Part shown: positions 26,396-35,700 of the stretch, piece after piece | Layout of the letters: every line of letters starts with the position of its first letter | Position numbering within the stretch: position 1 is the first letter of the stretch | NCBI GenBank assembly: GCA_002344795.1 | Contig: DDUM01000028.1 | Span: forward strand, 1-64,000 | Reading direction: 5' to 3' | DNA: 64,000 bases | Source of the DNA: Flammeovirgaceae bacterium UBA2338 | GTDB lineage: Bacteria; Bacteroidota; Bacteroidia; Cytophagales; Cyclobacteriaceae | Translations under genes and position numbers: made by a program | Notes under the pieces: generated by a model | Seen by the model: only the letters and a program-made list of their open reading frames with translations | What the model was told of the DNA's origin: nothing | Database searches by the model: none

Positions 26396-26737
26396 TTAAT
26401 TATACCACACTGCATACCTTTTCCTTCTCAACTCCAATGCAAGCTGCTCTTCCATCTCGAGCGCTTCAGCCCGGGTTTTCATGGGGTCGATATGATTGTA
26501 GAGGCTGGGGCGCAGGTACCGTCCGTACTTTTGCACAATATTAGACGACAATTTATGACCCTTTTTGTTTCGGTACCCCGATCGGTGTTGCTCAAATCGT
26601 TCCTGTGGTGTTTTGCTGGTCATGCCCACATACAGACACTCCAACACCCCATTGAACTGGGGGTTGGCCATCCGAAATTTTGCATTTTCGGTAAATACCT
26701 TTCTGGATAATTCAATGACGTAGACTACGTAAGCCAA
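26396..26737 (-). CDS. GIY-YIG nuclease-like protein
   Basis: A 113-residue protein. The opening strand VVYVIEL and the following LYVGMTSKTPQERFEQHRSG correspond to the GIY-YIG core (here YVIEL and YVG), with the conserved arginine in ERF and the glutamate in the AEALEMEEQLALEL helix. It resembles small stand-alone GIY-YIG proteins of unknown role that end in RRKRYAVW. The start is a TTG at 26737; a stop codon occurs six codons earlier in the same frame and no ATG lies upstream, so TTG is the only suitable start. Confidence 0.8.
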   Translation of the reverse strand: MAYVVYVIELSRKVFTENAKFRMANPQFNGVLECLYVGMTSKTPQERFEQHRSGYRNKKGHKLSSNIVQKYGRYLRPSLYNHIDPMKTRAEALEMEEQLALELRRKRYAVWYN

Positions 26738-26844
26738 CTCGTTCGGTTTATGTCTTTACTATATTGTGATGGTTTCCAGATGCACAAGCTGCTTAAGAAT
26801 AAAGGATAGACCTTTTTCACAATTTCAATTTATGTATGTCTCTG

Positions 26845-27957
26845 CTATTTGGCCTTCTTCAAATTAAAATAATAGCTATTCAACTCATCCGAGTTGCTCT
26901 CGATAATATCAAGCCTGCCATCTCCATTCAAATCAACCATCATGATGTCGTAGGTATCGAATGCATTTTTACTGAGTTGAATTTCAGTCCACGTCTTTCC
27001 CTCCTTGCTGTTCAAAAAAACTGTATTCGGTTCACCCGCATTGCCAACAACGATATCATCAAAACCGTCCAGGTCTAAATCACCGATTGCTACTGCATAG
27101 GAATTGCTTTTACCCGTATCAAACTCTACGCTGTTGGTTAATTTCATGGACGGATCGCCAAAGTAAATTCGGTTCGGCTCTCCGATGTTCGCAGTGACAA
27201 TATCCAGGTGTCCGTCTTTATTCAAATCGGCAATAGCTACAGATCGGGTGTTGTCCTTTCCAGTGCCAAAAGGAATTCTTTTGGAAAAATCCAAATGACC
27301 ATCATTCAGGTAAATGAAATTTTGTTGTTCATCTCGGTTGGCCAGCACCAGGTCATTGTGCCCATCTTTATTCATATCAGCTACTTCTACATCTATGGTA
27401 GAGTCGTCTTTCGTGCCGAAACTTATCACCTCCTCAAAATTTCCCTTGCCATCGTTAAGGCATATCTGGTTTTCGCGTCCCCTGTTGGTGATGAGAATAT
27501 CAATGTCTCCATCTTTGTCAATATCCGCTACCGTGATATTTCTGGTAGGCGCATAGGGTTCTCCAAATCCAGTTCCTTTCGTAAAATTTCCCTTGCCATC
27601 GTTCACGAAAATAAAATTGGGTGCCATGTCATTCCCAACGGCTACATCCAGATCACCATCTCCATCAAAATCAGCCAACTCCGTAGCATAACTGGTTTCA
27701 CTTTCGTCACCCAAAGGTTTAGATACCGTAAAAATACCTTTACCATTATTGATGAACACCCGATTCTGTCCCGGCCAATGTCTTCCGTTGGCCACAATGG
27801 CATCCATGTCGCCATCGTTGTCAATATCTCCCACCCCGATGGAGGCAGTTCGTTCTTTTAAGGTGCCCAATATCAACCTGTCAGTGGTTCGGAATTGTAT
27901 GTCCTGACCGTAACCGAGATAAGGCACTAATAACAGTAAGGCAAGCTGAAGCTTCAT
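26845..27957 (-). CDS. Secreted FG-GAP/VCBS repeat protein, predicted seven-bladed propeller
   Basis: A 370-residue exported protein. The signal peptide ends at GYGQ (residue 18). Seven calcium-binding-like repeat signatures of the type DxDxDGDxD follow at about 50-residue intervals: GDIDNDGDMDAIV, ADFDGDGDLDVAV, ADIDKDGDIDILI, ADMNKDGHNDLVL, ADLNKDGHLDIVT, GDLDLDGFDDIVV and VDLNGDGRLDIIE. Seven repeats predict a complete integrin-alpha-like beta-propeller. Such proteins are extracellular or surface-bound and often bind sugars or other proteins. No catalytic domain and no C-terminal sorting domain are present. Confidence 0.92.
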   Translation of the reverse strand: MKLQLALLLLVPYLGYGQDIQFRTTDRLILGTLKERTASIGVGDIDNDGDMDAIVANGRHWPGQNRVFINNGKGIFTVSKPLGDESETSYATELADFDGDGDLDVAVGNDMAPNFIFVNDGKGNFTKGTGFGEPYAPTRNITVADIDKDGDIDILITNRGRENQICLNDGKGNFEEVISFGTKDDSTIDVEVADMNKDGHNDLVLANRDEQQNFIYLNDGHLDFSKRIPFGTGKDNTRSVAIADLNKDGHLDIVTANIGEPNRIYFGDPSMKLTNSVEFDTGKSNSYAVAIGDLDLDGFDDIVVGNAGEPNTVFLNSKEGKTWTEIQLSKNAFDTYDIMMVDLNGDGRLDIIESNSDELNSYYFNLKKAK

Positions 27958-28066
27958 ATCCTGTGCATTTACTCAAATGTACTTTTTTTGATTGTGTTTT
28001 TCAGATAGCTATTCTTTTCGATGGTGAAGAATAGAAGAACACCTACGAGGCGAAGAATGTCAAAGC

Positions 28067-28792
28067 TTACCCTTTCATGATCACCCTAAAGTAGCTGGGT
28101 ATAGGAGCTTCAAAGGTGAGTTGTTGTTTCGAGAAAGGATGTGAAATGGTAAGCGTGGTGGCATGTAGCGCCAGGCGTTTGATTCCCATTTTTCCTTTGC
28201 CGTACAATTTGTCCCCTGCTACGGCATGTCCCAACTCAGCAAGGTGCACACGAATCTGATGTTTCCTACCCGTGAACAATTGGATCTCCAATAAGCTGAA
28301 GTTTCCTGTTTCCTTAATGACTTTGTATCCCGTCTCTGCCAGCTTACCCTTTGTAGTGTCCTCGGTGGAGAATACTTTATAGACAGTGCTCTCCAGCAAA
28401 TAAGAAGAAACAGTGCCTTCTCTTTCTTCTAATTTTCCATGAACAACAGCCGTATAGGTTTTGGTAAAGTTGGCCCATTCGGTCTGCAAGTATTGTTTGG
28501 CTTTCTCACTTTTGGCAAAAACCAAAACCCCTGAAGTATCCTGATCCAGGCGATGAACGATATACACCCTTTTGTGCGATTTGGGATTGCCCTTTTGCAC
28601 ATAGTCGTTTAGAATAAAGTGCGCGGTATTTTCCCGTTCTCCGGCCGAACTGATGGTAAGCAGTCCATTGATTTTATCCACCACGAGGATATCCATATCT
28701 TCATAAAGAATGGTGAGGCCTTTCGGTGCATATTTTTTAGGAGGCCTTTTAAAATCCTTTTCCTTTCCACTCGGTGATGAATTTTTATCCAT
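28067..28792 (-). CDS. RluA-family RNA pseudouridine synthase
   Basis: A 241-residue cytoplasmic enzyme that isomerises uridine in RNA. The catalytic aspartate is Asp83 in HRLDQDTSGVLVFAKS. Further family motifs are FTGRKHQIRVHLAELGHAVAGDKLYG and LALHATTLTISHP at the C-terminal end. There is a short basic N-terminal tail instead of an S4 domain. Target uridines cannot be inferred. It is monocistronic between repeats. Confidence 0.93.
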   Translation of the reverse strand: MDKNSSPSGKEKDFKRPPKKYAPKGLTILYEDMDILVVDKINGLLTISSAGERENTAHFILNDYVQKGNPKSHKRVYIVHRLDQDTSGVLVFAKSEKAKQYLQTEWANFTKTYTAVVHGKLEEREGTVSSYLLESTVYKVFSTEDTTKGKLAETGYKVIKETGNFSLLEIQLFTGRKHQIRVHLAELGHAVAGDKLYGKGKMGIKRLALHATTLTISHPFSKQQLTFEAPIPSYFRVIMKG

Positions 28793-28895
28793 AGGAGTAC
28801 TGTGGGTTATTGGGTGAGGTGTGTGCCCAAAGGTAACTCGTTTTAAGGGAATGGTATGGGTTTTAATTGAACCAGGCTAATTTCTTTCCACAGCT

Positions 28896-28950
28896 GCTGT
28901 TGGGGTTCTTCCGCCTGTTTCGTTGGGTGAAAAATACCAGCGAAGGCTTA
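28896..28950 (+). repeat. Diverged short copy of the TTGGTG hairpin repeat family
   Basis: The order GTTGGGGTTCTTCCGCCTG, then CGTTGGGTGAAAAATACCAGCGAAGGCTTAG-like sequence, follows the short copy at 31869-31950, with several mutations in both hairpins. It directly precedes the minisatellite. Confidence 0.5.
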
Positions 28951-29360
28951 GGAGGCATTGTGACCTACGCTGAAGTTACAATACCAGGTACTAGTGATAC
29001 GATGGCAACCCCTGTCCGTACACAAACATACGCTGAAGTTACAGTGTTAATGGGCGAAGCTACGGTGGCCTACGCTGAAGTTACAGCATCAGGTGCAATT
29101 GATACCATGGCAAACCTTCTTTCTACACAAGCATACGCTGAAGTGGCGGTATCAGGTTCAGGTGTTGCAATAGCAGCTCCTCCCCGTACACAAGCACACG
29201 CAGAAGGTGCAGTGTTAAGGGGCAAAGCTACGGTGGCCTACACTGAAGTTACAGTATCAGGTGCAGTTGATACCATGGCAATCTTTCTTTCTACATAAGC
29301 ATACGCTGAAGTGGCGGTATCCGGTATCAGGTGATACGATAGCAACCCCTCTCTGCACAC
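28951..29360 (+). repeat. Minisatellite with 63/42/63-bp higher-order period
   Basis: The motif TACGCTGAAGTTACAGT and close variants start at 28966, 29029, 29071, 29134, 29197, 29239 and 29302. The spacings are 63, 42, 63, 63, 42 and 63, so the pattern repeats with a 168-bp higher-order unit. All spacings are multiples of 21 and of 3, and one frame stays open from 28867 to 29298 (repeats of YAEVTVSGA-DTMA), but that frame has only a TTG start, no ribosome site and low complexity, and the repeats run on past its stop. I treat it as non-coding. Confidence 0.8.
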
Positions 29361-29440
29361 AAGCCCTTGTTGGTGTTCTTCACCAACATGCCTGATGGCT
29401 GGCAAGTCGCATTTGCACATCACCTTAAGTTTATAATATT
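29361..29440 (+). repeat. 5' half copy of the TTGGTG hairpin repeat family
   Basis: The hairpin TGTTGGTG-TTCTT-CACCAACA (29368-29388) is followed by an inner stretch (ATGCCTGATGGCTGGCAAGT, CATTTG, TTTATAATATTTGGGATTAT) shared with the full copy at 29581-29720. The 3' half is lost or diverged, where tRNA-Gly begins. Confidence 0.7.
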
Positions 29441-29499
29441 TGGGATTATCCAATACCACTTTCATTTTATTCTTGAAATTTGTCAACTTTATGCCATAA

Positions 29500-29572
29500 G
29501 CGGGAGTAGCTCAGTTGGTAGAGCATCAGCTTCCCAAGCTGGGGGTCGCGGGTTCGAATCCCGTTTCCCGCT
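29500..29572 (+). tRNA. tRNA-Gly (anticodon CCC)
   Basis: A 73-base cloverleaf: acceptor GCGGGAG with TTCCCGC, D-stem GCTC/GAGC, anticodon stem TCAGC/GCTGG with loop TTCCCAA, and T-arm CGCGGGTTCGAATCCCG. The anticodon CCC reads GGG glycine codons. CCA is not encoded. It is sandwiched between two copies of a hairpin repeat, the second starting about nine bases after the tRNA. Confidence 0.96.
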
Positions 29573-29580
29573 CATACTAC

Positions 29581-29720
29581 GAAGCCCATGTTGGTGTTCC
29601 AACATGCCTGGTGGCTGACAAGTCACATTTGTCTATTACCTCTAATTTTATAATATTTTGGGATTATCAAATAGCTACTTTCACCTTGTTCGTTGATGAA
29701 GAACACCAACGAAGGCTTAG
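29581..29720 (+). repeat. Full copy of the TTGGTG hairpin repeat: MITE-like, terminal inverted repeats
   Basis: The left end reads AAGCCCATGTTGGTGTTCCAACATG (hairpin 29587-29606). The right end is a hairpin CGTTGATG-AAGAA-CACCAACG (29691-29711) followed by AAGGCTTAG. The two ends are inverted versions of AAGCC...GTTGGTGTTCTTCACCAAC, with about 85 bases between them, making a non-coding element with terminal inverted repeats of about 27 bases. Partial or short copies occur at 28896, 29361, 30503 and 31869. Confidence 0.7.
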
Positions 29721-29724
29721 AAGG

Positions 29725-30459
29725 TTAAGGATAGGTGAATACGAACTTATCCTGACCTGAATCAAATTGAATATTTATTTTATTCGTTTTAAGCCGTTCT
29801 TTTTGGGCTGGATCATTCAACTGGATATGATATTCAATGGATCTACCCACTTGTGGTAAGGTAAAATAATAAGGCGACTCAATGGGCTCCATATCCTCCT
29901 TGAAAAAAAGAGACAAAGATGTTTTAGGAAATACTTCCGTAGTTACTTCGCTCAACTCATTATTTTCCCATTGATAAAACCTGGGTGTATCGCCACTAAT
30001 TATATGCGTTATCTCATCCAATCCATATCTATTCAAAGCGATCAGGTAGGACTTATCGGATTTTCGAAATAGAGCCACCTCTGTATAGGAGAGGGTTCCA
30101 CCTCCCGTGCCCTCATCTTCAATTTGGATATACCCATTTTTAATATCTACAATGGAAGGATAGTGGCGTACGGCATCCAACGACCCCTCATAATTGAATT
30201 CACTGCCCGCATCTTCGATACAAACCCATTTGTCACCTCGTTCTAACAATACAAACGGATCAATCATTCCCTTCCACCGCAATAAATTAAAATAATCAAC
30301 AACCGTTTTAGGATCCGTGAGGGGTGGATCGCCTATTTCATCCACCGTTACAGGAGTTGCTTCTTCAGGAGGGGGTGTATCTGTACTTTCGTCCGACTCA
30401 GATTTTGGCGAAGCGCAAGACACAATAAAAACCAATAGCAGCAGAAAACTGATTTTCAT
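29725..30459 (-). CDS. Hypothetical lipoprotein
   Basis: A 244-residue protein from ATG 30459. This start, rather than the upstream in-frame one at 30492, gives a normal signal peptide (KISFLLLLVFIVSCAS) with the lipobox IVSC at Cys15. After a Glu/Thr/Pro-rich linker (residues 20-45) comes a globular domain with YYNLLRWKGMIDPFVLLERG and IEDEGTGGGTLSYTEVALF motifs. I do not recognise a family. It is presumably anchored in the inner or outer membrane facing the periplasm. Confidence 0.75.
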   Translation of the reverse strand: MKISFLLLLVFIVSCASPKSESDESTDTPPPEEATPVTVDEIGDPPLTDPKTVVDYFNLLRWKGMIDPFVLLERGDKWVCIEDAGSEFNYEGSLDAVRHYPSIVDIKNGYIQIEDEGTGGGTLSYTEVALFRKSDKSYLIALNRYGLDEITHIISGDTPRFYQWENNELSEVTTEVFPKTSLSLFFKEDMEPIESPYYFTLPQVGRSIEYHIQLNDPAQKERLKTNKINIQFDSGQDKFVFTYP

Positions 30460-30502
30460 AGAAGATAAAACTAGTGAATTACTCAGATACAAAGCAAGTG
30501 CT

Positions 30503-30545
30503 AGCCATGTTGGTGAAGCACACCAACGAAGACTAAGGAGACTTA
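30503..30545 (+). repeat. Partial copy of the TTGGTG hairpin repeat family
   Basis: GTTGGTG-AAGCA-CACCAAC (30509-30527) is a perfect 7-bp stem with a 5-base loop, preceded by AGCCAT and followed by GAAGACTAAG, as at the right-hand end of other copies. It lies in the 257-base gap between two divergent genes. The rest of the gap holds nothing recognisable. Confidence 0.6.
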
Positions 30546-30716
30546 AGCCAGTGGGGAGGCTGATTGAAGGACTTAGATGAGGCTGAAAATATTCTTTCGA
30601 AAACCGAATTACTGAATTATAAAACGGTATACCTTTGCGAATGTTTAGCTGATAAGAGGCGCAAATAAGCTAATAACAAATCGAAGCACTAGTTAAGTGT
30701 ATTCATACAACCGCAA

Positions 30717-31862
30717 ATGGCAAGTTATCTCAAGAGTGTCTTTACGTATTTCCTATTTGCACTTTTAGTATTGAATTTTGAATCTGCTAGCGCACAAAAG
30801 GGAGGTTTTCATCAAGGCTATATTGTGACACTTGATAATGATACAATAAAGGGTTTCGTTAAGAACCTTAATTCTTTTCCCTACAGAATTCTCACCAATA
30901 TAAAATTCAAATCCTCAAACAAAGCAAAGGTATGGACATACGAACCTTCACAGCTAAAATCCTACAAGATTATAAACGATCTATATGAATCAAGGCGTTT
31001 AAACAGCATTCCAATATTTGTAAGATTGGTGGCAAGCGGAAATGTCAATCTTTATGAAATTACCACCTCAGGGATGTACAACAACCCAACTGGTGGATCT
31101 TACATGAGAAAATCTACTAGCCATTATCTGAAAAGGAAAGATGAAGATAATCTTTTTAAAATAGCAGGACCCCATTTCAAAGAACGACTGTGTAATTATT
31201 TCAATGATGCACCTAGCATTTGTCAAAAAATAATGAATGGTGAGTATCGAAAGAAGAATGTTTCTCAAATCGTTGCAGAATATAATAGCGTGGATTCAAC
31301 AGACAGAACAAATACCTTGGGGATTTCTCATGTCTATTCAAAAGGTTTTTCATTTGGTGTGAAAGGCGGAGCAAACCTAAGTCGGCTTGTATACCGCCAT
31401 CAGCCTGTTGGGCTCATTGGTTTGGGCGACAATTACGAGTTTGGCACACACTTCGGAGTATTCTTTCACAACAGGCTATCTGACAAATTCTCATTAATAC
31501 CAGAAATTCAATATATCAGCAAAAGATCCAATTTAAATGGAGTTGAAATACCACTTATCATATCCTATTCCATAGAGGATCGTTTTAATATTGAGGCTGG
31601 CCCCAATTTTCAATTGTTATTTCGCTCGACAGCGAAGAAGATCAACGCAATTGAAGATATTAATAATGTTCCAGCTGACTATGGGCTTAATGTGGGGCTG
31701 AGAATCAAATTCTCAGATAGACTTTCGTTGTCGTGTAGGTACTACCATGGCCTGAGAGACATTTTTGCTTGGTATGATAATGGTGGCCTCCGTCTGAGCA
31801 CATCTGGATATGATCGAAATATTCAAATTTCAACATATTTCAACATCACAAAAAGCAGGTGA
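30717..31862 (+). CDS. Outer-membrane beta-barrel protein (PorT/OMP_b-brl-like) with unknown N-terminal domain
   Basis: A 381-residue protein. Residues 1-26 are a signal peptide (ending SASAQ). Residues 30-190 form a small domain starting with GYIVTLDNDTIKGFVKN, a motif common in Bacteroidota envelope proteins. From about 205 there is a beta-barrel: FSFGVKGGANLSR, the glycine/aromatic alternation YEFGTHFGVFFHNRLSDKFSL, IPEIQYISKRS and ending in ISTYFNITKS. The barrel type resembles OMP_b-brl_2. The function is unknown. Confidence 0.82.
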   Translation: MASYLKSVFTYFLFALLVLNFESASAQKGGFHQGYIVTLDNDTIKGFVKNLNSFPYRILTNIKFKSSNKAKVWTYEPSQLKSYKIINDLYESRRLNSIPIFVRLVASGNVNLYEITTSGMYNNPTGGSYMRKSTSHYLKRKDEDNLFKIAGPHFKERLCNYFNDAPSICQKIMNGEYRKKNVSQIVAEYNSVDSTDRTNTLGISHVYSKGFSFGVKGGANLSRLVYRHQPVGLIGLGDNYEFGTHFGVFFHNRLSDKFSLIPEIQYISKRSNLNGVEIPLIISYSIEDRFNIEAGPNFQLLFRSTAKKINAIEDINNVPADYGLNVGLRIKFSDRLSLSCRYYHGLRDIFAWYDNGGLRLSTSGYDRNIQISTYFNITKSR

Positions 31863-31868
31863 TGTTCT

Positions 31869-31950
31869 ATTGCCCATGTTTGGTGTTCTTCACCAACATG
31901 CCTGCTACTTTCACCTTGTTCGTTGGTGAAGAACACCAACGAAGACTTAC
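31869..31950 (+). repeat. Short copy of the TTGGTG hairpin repeat family
   Basis: Two hairpins in opposite orientation: TTGGTG-TTCTT-CACCAA (31880-31896) and a perfect CGTTGGTG-AAGAA-CACCAACG (31921-31941). They are joined by ATGCCTGCTACTTTCACCTTGTT, which is the full inner region of the copy at 29581 with about 60 bases deleted. It directly follows the stop codon of the preceding barrel gene. Confidence 0.75.
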
Positions 31951-32100
31951 ACCCTCACTCCCGAGTAAGATTTTCATTAGTATTATCTAGTACTGAAAAT
32001 ATTGTCAATTGGCTCTATATTGGAATCCTATAAACTTTCCCCATAATCCTATAACAACCATTTTGTCCAAAAATCCGTATCTTAGCGTATTGAATAACAC

Positions 32101-32238
32101 ATGAAAGCCCTAAAAACCATACTAAAAGCTATTTTAATGATCCCTTTGGGTTTTTTGATGGCTGCCTTCGTGCTGTTTATTCCAGTCATTCCCTACAAGT
32201 GGATCAATAACAGGTATTTCACAAAAGCTCAATCTTGA
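32101..32238 (+). CDS. Small single-pass membrane protein, 45 aa
   Basis: A 45-residue protein, MKALKTILKAILMIPLGFLM..., with a hydrophobic segment covering about residues 6-32 and the polar end NRYFTKAQS. Its TGA overlaps the TTG start of the next gene (TTGA), so the two are translationally coupled. The first seven codons are nearly identical to those of the next gene. No family is recognised, but the coupling and the ATG start support expression. It may be the first gene of the metal-resistance operon. Confidence 0.6.
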   Translation: MKALKTILKAILMIPLGFLMAAFVLFIPVIPYKWINNRYFTKAQS

Positions 32239-32639
32239 AAGCCCTAAAAACCATATTTTCAGCCTTTTTAGCCCTCATCGTGGTGGTGTCGTCTTTTCAC
32301 CTCACCATCGATAAGCACATTTGCATGGGCCGGGTACAAAGCGTGGCCATCCTACAGGATGCCCCTTCCTGTGGTATGGAAATGATGGCAGCAGTGGGTA
32401 TGGAGGCAATGGAAGATTGCTGTAAAACCGAACAAACCGTTATTAAAGGCAATGAGCACCAGGCAAAAGTTTTAAAACCCGTTGCTGTTGAGTACCAAGG
32501 CGTATGGGTAGCCACCCTTTCTCATGTAATCGAAACCTTAGACCTCAAAGCCAGTGTTACTTACCCTGCGCACCTCACTTACAAGCCCCCTTTGATTGAA
32601 AGAGAAATTCCTATTCTCATTCAGTCCTTCCTTATCTGA
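32235..32639 (+). CDS. HYC_CC_PP family protein (small metal-island protein)
   Basis: A 134-residue protein starting with TTG at 32235. An N-terminal hydrophobic signal (LKTIFSAFLALIVVVSSFHL) precedes DKHICMG, a CC pair in EDCCKTEQ and a PP pair in YKPPLIERE; these are the hallmarks of the Bacteroidota HYC_CC_PP family (here HIC instead of HYC). It is likely periplasmic, and the Cys/His residues may bind copper or silver. It lies 87 bases upstream of cusA at the head of the island. The exact function is unknown. Confidence 0.8.
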   Translation: MKALKTIFSAFLALIVVVSSFHLTIDKHICMGRVQSVAILQDAPSCGMEMMAAVGMEAMEDCCKTEQTVIKGNEHQAKVLKPVAVEYQGVWVATLSHVIETLDLKASVTYPAHLTYKPPLIEREIPILIQSFLI

Positions 32640-32726
32640 TCAATTATTGAATTAGTTACATCCGCTTTTTGAAAAGGCAGGGTGTGTTAAGCTGTTGCTT
32701 ATTATCTATTTTCAATTGATTGATCT

Positions 32727-35700
32727 ATGTTAAATAAAATCATTCGTTACTTTCTCGAGAACAAGTTTGTCACTTTTCTAATTCTTATTGTCTTCATCGG
32801 CTGGGGTTTGGTTACAGCTCCGTTTGGTTGGAACACCGGTTTCCTTCCCTCCGATCCCGTGCCCGTAGATGCCATCCCCGATCTGGGTGAAAACCAGCAG
32901 ATCGTGTTTGCTGATTGGCCTGGGCGGAGTCCACAGGACATTGAAGATCAGGTCACCTATCCGCTCACTACTTCCTTGTTGGGGATTCCCGGAGTAAAAT
33001 CCGTGCGATCCACTTCCATGTTTGGGTTCGCCAGTATCTACATCATCTTCGATGAACAGACAGAATTCTACTGGTCGCGGTCTCGCATTTTAGAAAAACT
33101 CAATTCACTGCCTGCAGGACTTTTGCCTGATGACGTGCAACCTGCTCTGGGTCCGGATGCCACCGCGCTGGGTCAGGTCTATTGGTACACCCTGGAGGGG
33201 CGCGACCCGCAAGGCAATGTCACAGGTGGTTGGGATTTGCACGAGATCAGAAGTGTCCAGGACTTTTATGTGAAGTACGGGCTCAATGCCGTGGAGGGAG
33301 TTTCGGAAGTGGCAAGTATCGGAGGCCTGGTAAGGGAGTACCAGGTGGATGTAAACCCTGATGCACTGAAAGCCTACAACATCGGACTGGACATGGTGAT
33401 GATGGCCGTGAAAAATTCTAACCGTGACGTAGGTGCGCAAACCATCGAGATCAACAAAGTAGAATACCTGGTACGTGGTCTCGGTTACATCAAAAGTATC
33501 GAGGACCTGGAGAAAGCAGTGGTGACTGTAAACAACAACGTGCCCGTGCGACTCAAAGACATCGCGAATGTGACGCTTGGCCCTGCCACCCGAAGGGGTT
33601 TGTTGGACAAAGACGGAGCAGAGGTAGCTGGTGGCGTGGTAGTCGCACGCTATGGTTCCAACCCGTTGGCCGTCATCAATGGAGTAAAAGCCAAGATCAA
33701 AGAAATTGCACCCGGTCTGCCCAAGAAAGTATTGGATGATGGAACGGTGAGTCAGCTCACCATCGTACCCTTTTATGACCGCACCCAGCTTATCAAAGAA
33801 ACCATTGGCACACTGGAAGAGGCACTCACACACGAGGTGCTCATCACCATCATTGTGGTGATCATGTTGGTGTTGAATCTACGCGCTTCCTTATTAATTT
33901 CAAGTTTGCTACCCGTAGCGGTATTGATGACTTTCATCATTATGCGTTACTCCGGTGTAGATGCAAATATTGTGGCGCTATCCGGTATTGTCATAGCTAT
34001 CGGGGTGATGGTGGATGTAGGTATTGTGTTTGTAGAAAATATTATCCGGCATCTGGAGTTTGAAGAAAATAAAAATGCAAAAGGCCTTCAATTGCTGGAG
34101 GTGGTATACAAAGCCACCGCTGAAGTTTCCAGTGCTGTTGCCACCGCACTGGCTACCACTGTAGTAAGTTTTCTTCCTGTGTTTTTTATGGAAGCTGCCG
34201 AAGGAAAATTGTTCAAGCCATTGGCGTTCACCAAAACGTTTGCACTGCTCGCTACCTTTGCCCTGGGTATTGCCATCCTGCCCACGTTGGCTCACCTTGT
34301 CTTCTCCATCGACTACAACAAAAAACGCATCCGCAGGTTTTGGAACATCATCATCATTGCAACCGGCATCCTGTTATCGCTTTACGCGAAGATGTGGTTG
34401 CCGCTGGCACTGGTATTGATTGGTGTCAACAACTTATTTGAAAATCGTTGGCCAGAAAAGTATACATCGTTCCCCAACTATATCAACATCGCCATCATGG
34501 TGCTGATCTCCTCTTTTTACCTCACCACTGCATGGCTGCCGTTGGGCGCTCAAAGCTTACTGATTGTGAATTATCTGTTTGTACTGGTGCTGATGGCAAG
34601 CATACTGGGGGCACTCATGTCGGTTGTTTACTTCTATGAACCTATTCTTAAATGGTGTTTGATCAACAAAAGAAAGTTTTTATTGCTTCCCGTTGTCACC
34701 ATTTTATTCGGAGTTTTATCATGGATAGGTTTTAACAAAACTTTTGGATTCATCGCCAAAGGATTTGATCTGGTCTCATGGAATGTGCGCACTACTTCCC
34801 TGTGGTCTACTATGTCTCATGCCTTCCCTGGAATTGGCAAGGAATTTATGCCCAGCTTAAACGAAGGAAGCTTTCTATTGATGCCTACCTCTATGCCCCA
34901 TGCCGGAGTGGAGCAAAGTACCGAAGTGGTTCAGCAACTCGATATGCGTCTTGCAGCTATTCCAGAGGTAGAACTGGCTGTAGGGAAAATGGGGCGTGCA
35001 GAATCTGCATTGGATCCTGCCCCTATTTCCATGTATGAAAATATAATCAACTACAAACCCGAGTTCGTAGTGGATGAACAGGGTCATCGTGTCACCTTCC
35101 GCACAGATGACAAGGGTCGCTTCCTGCTGAGTAACCAACAGAAACTCACCAATGAAGAAGCACTGGCACTTGGCATTGACACTCAACTGTTGATTCCGGA
35201 TGAAGATGGCAAGTATTTCCGCAACTGGAGGGCTCATATTAAAAGTCCAGATGACATCTGGAATGAGATTGTGCGTGTTGCCAAAATCCCGGGAGTAACG
35301 TCAGCACCGAAATTGCAGCCCATCGAAACACGATTGGTGATGTTGCAAACCGGTATGCGCGCGCCCATGGGTATTAAAGTGTATGGCCATAACCTGGATG
35401 TGATCGAACAATTTGGTATGGAGCTGGAAGCCATTTTGAAACAAGTGCCGTCCGTAAAGGCAGAAGCTGCCTTTGCAGATCGTCTTGTAGGTAAACCCTA
35501 TCTGCATCTGAATATTGATCGCGATGCCATTGCCCGCTATGGTTTGAGTGTAGAACAATTACAGCAATCCATAGAAACAGCCATTGGCGGTATGAAGATC
35601 ACCACCACACTGGAAGGACGCGAGCGCTATCCGGTTCGTGTGCGTTATCCACGCGAGCTGCGCGATGATCCGGATAAGATCAAAAAGATTTTGATACCCA

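Noticed and set aside
27208..27861. Antisense open frame (217 codons) opposite the FG-GAP propeller gene
   Set aside because: It mirrors the periodic Asp/Gly-rich repeats of the real gene, which keep several frames open.
28867..29298. A 143-codon open frame across the minisatellite
   Set aside because: It begins with TTG without a ribosome site, consists of low-complexity repeats and a diverged hairpin repeat, and the repeats continue past its stop; the open frame follows from periods that are multiples of three.
33105..33833. Long antisense open frame (242 codons) opposite cusA
   Set aside because: It is a shadow of a strongly conserved RND gene with no family motif of its own and no start signal.
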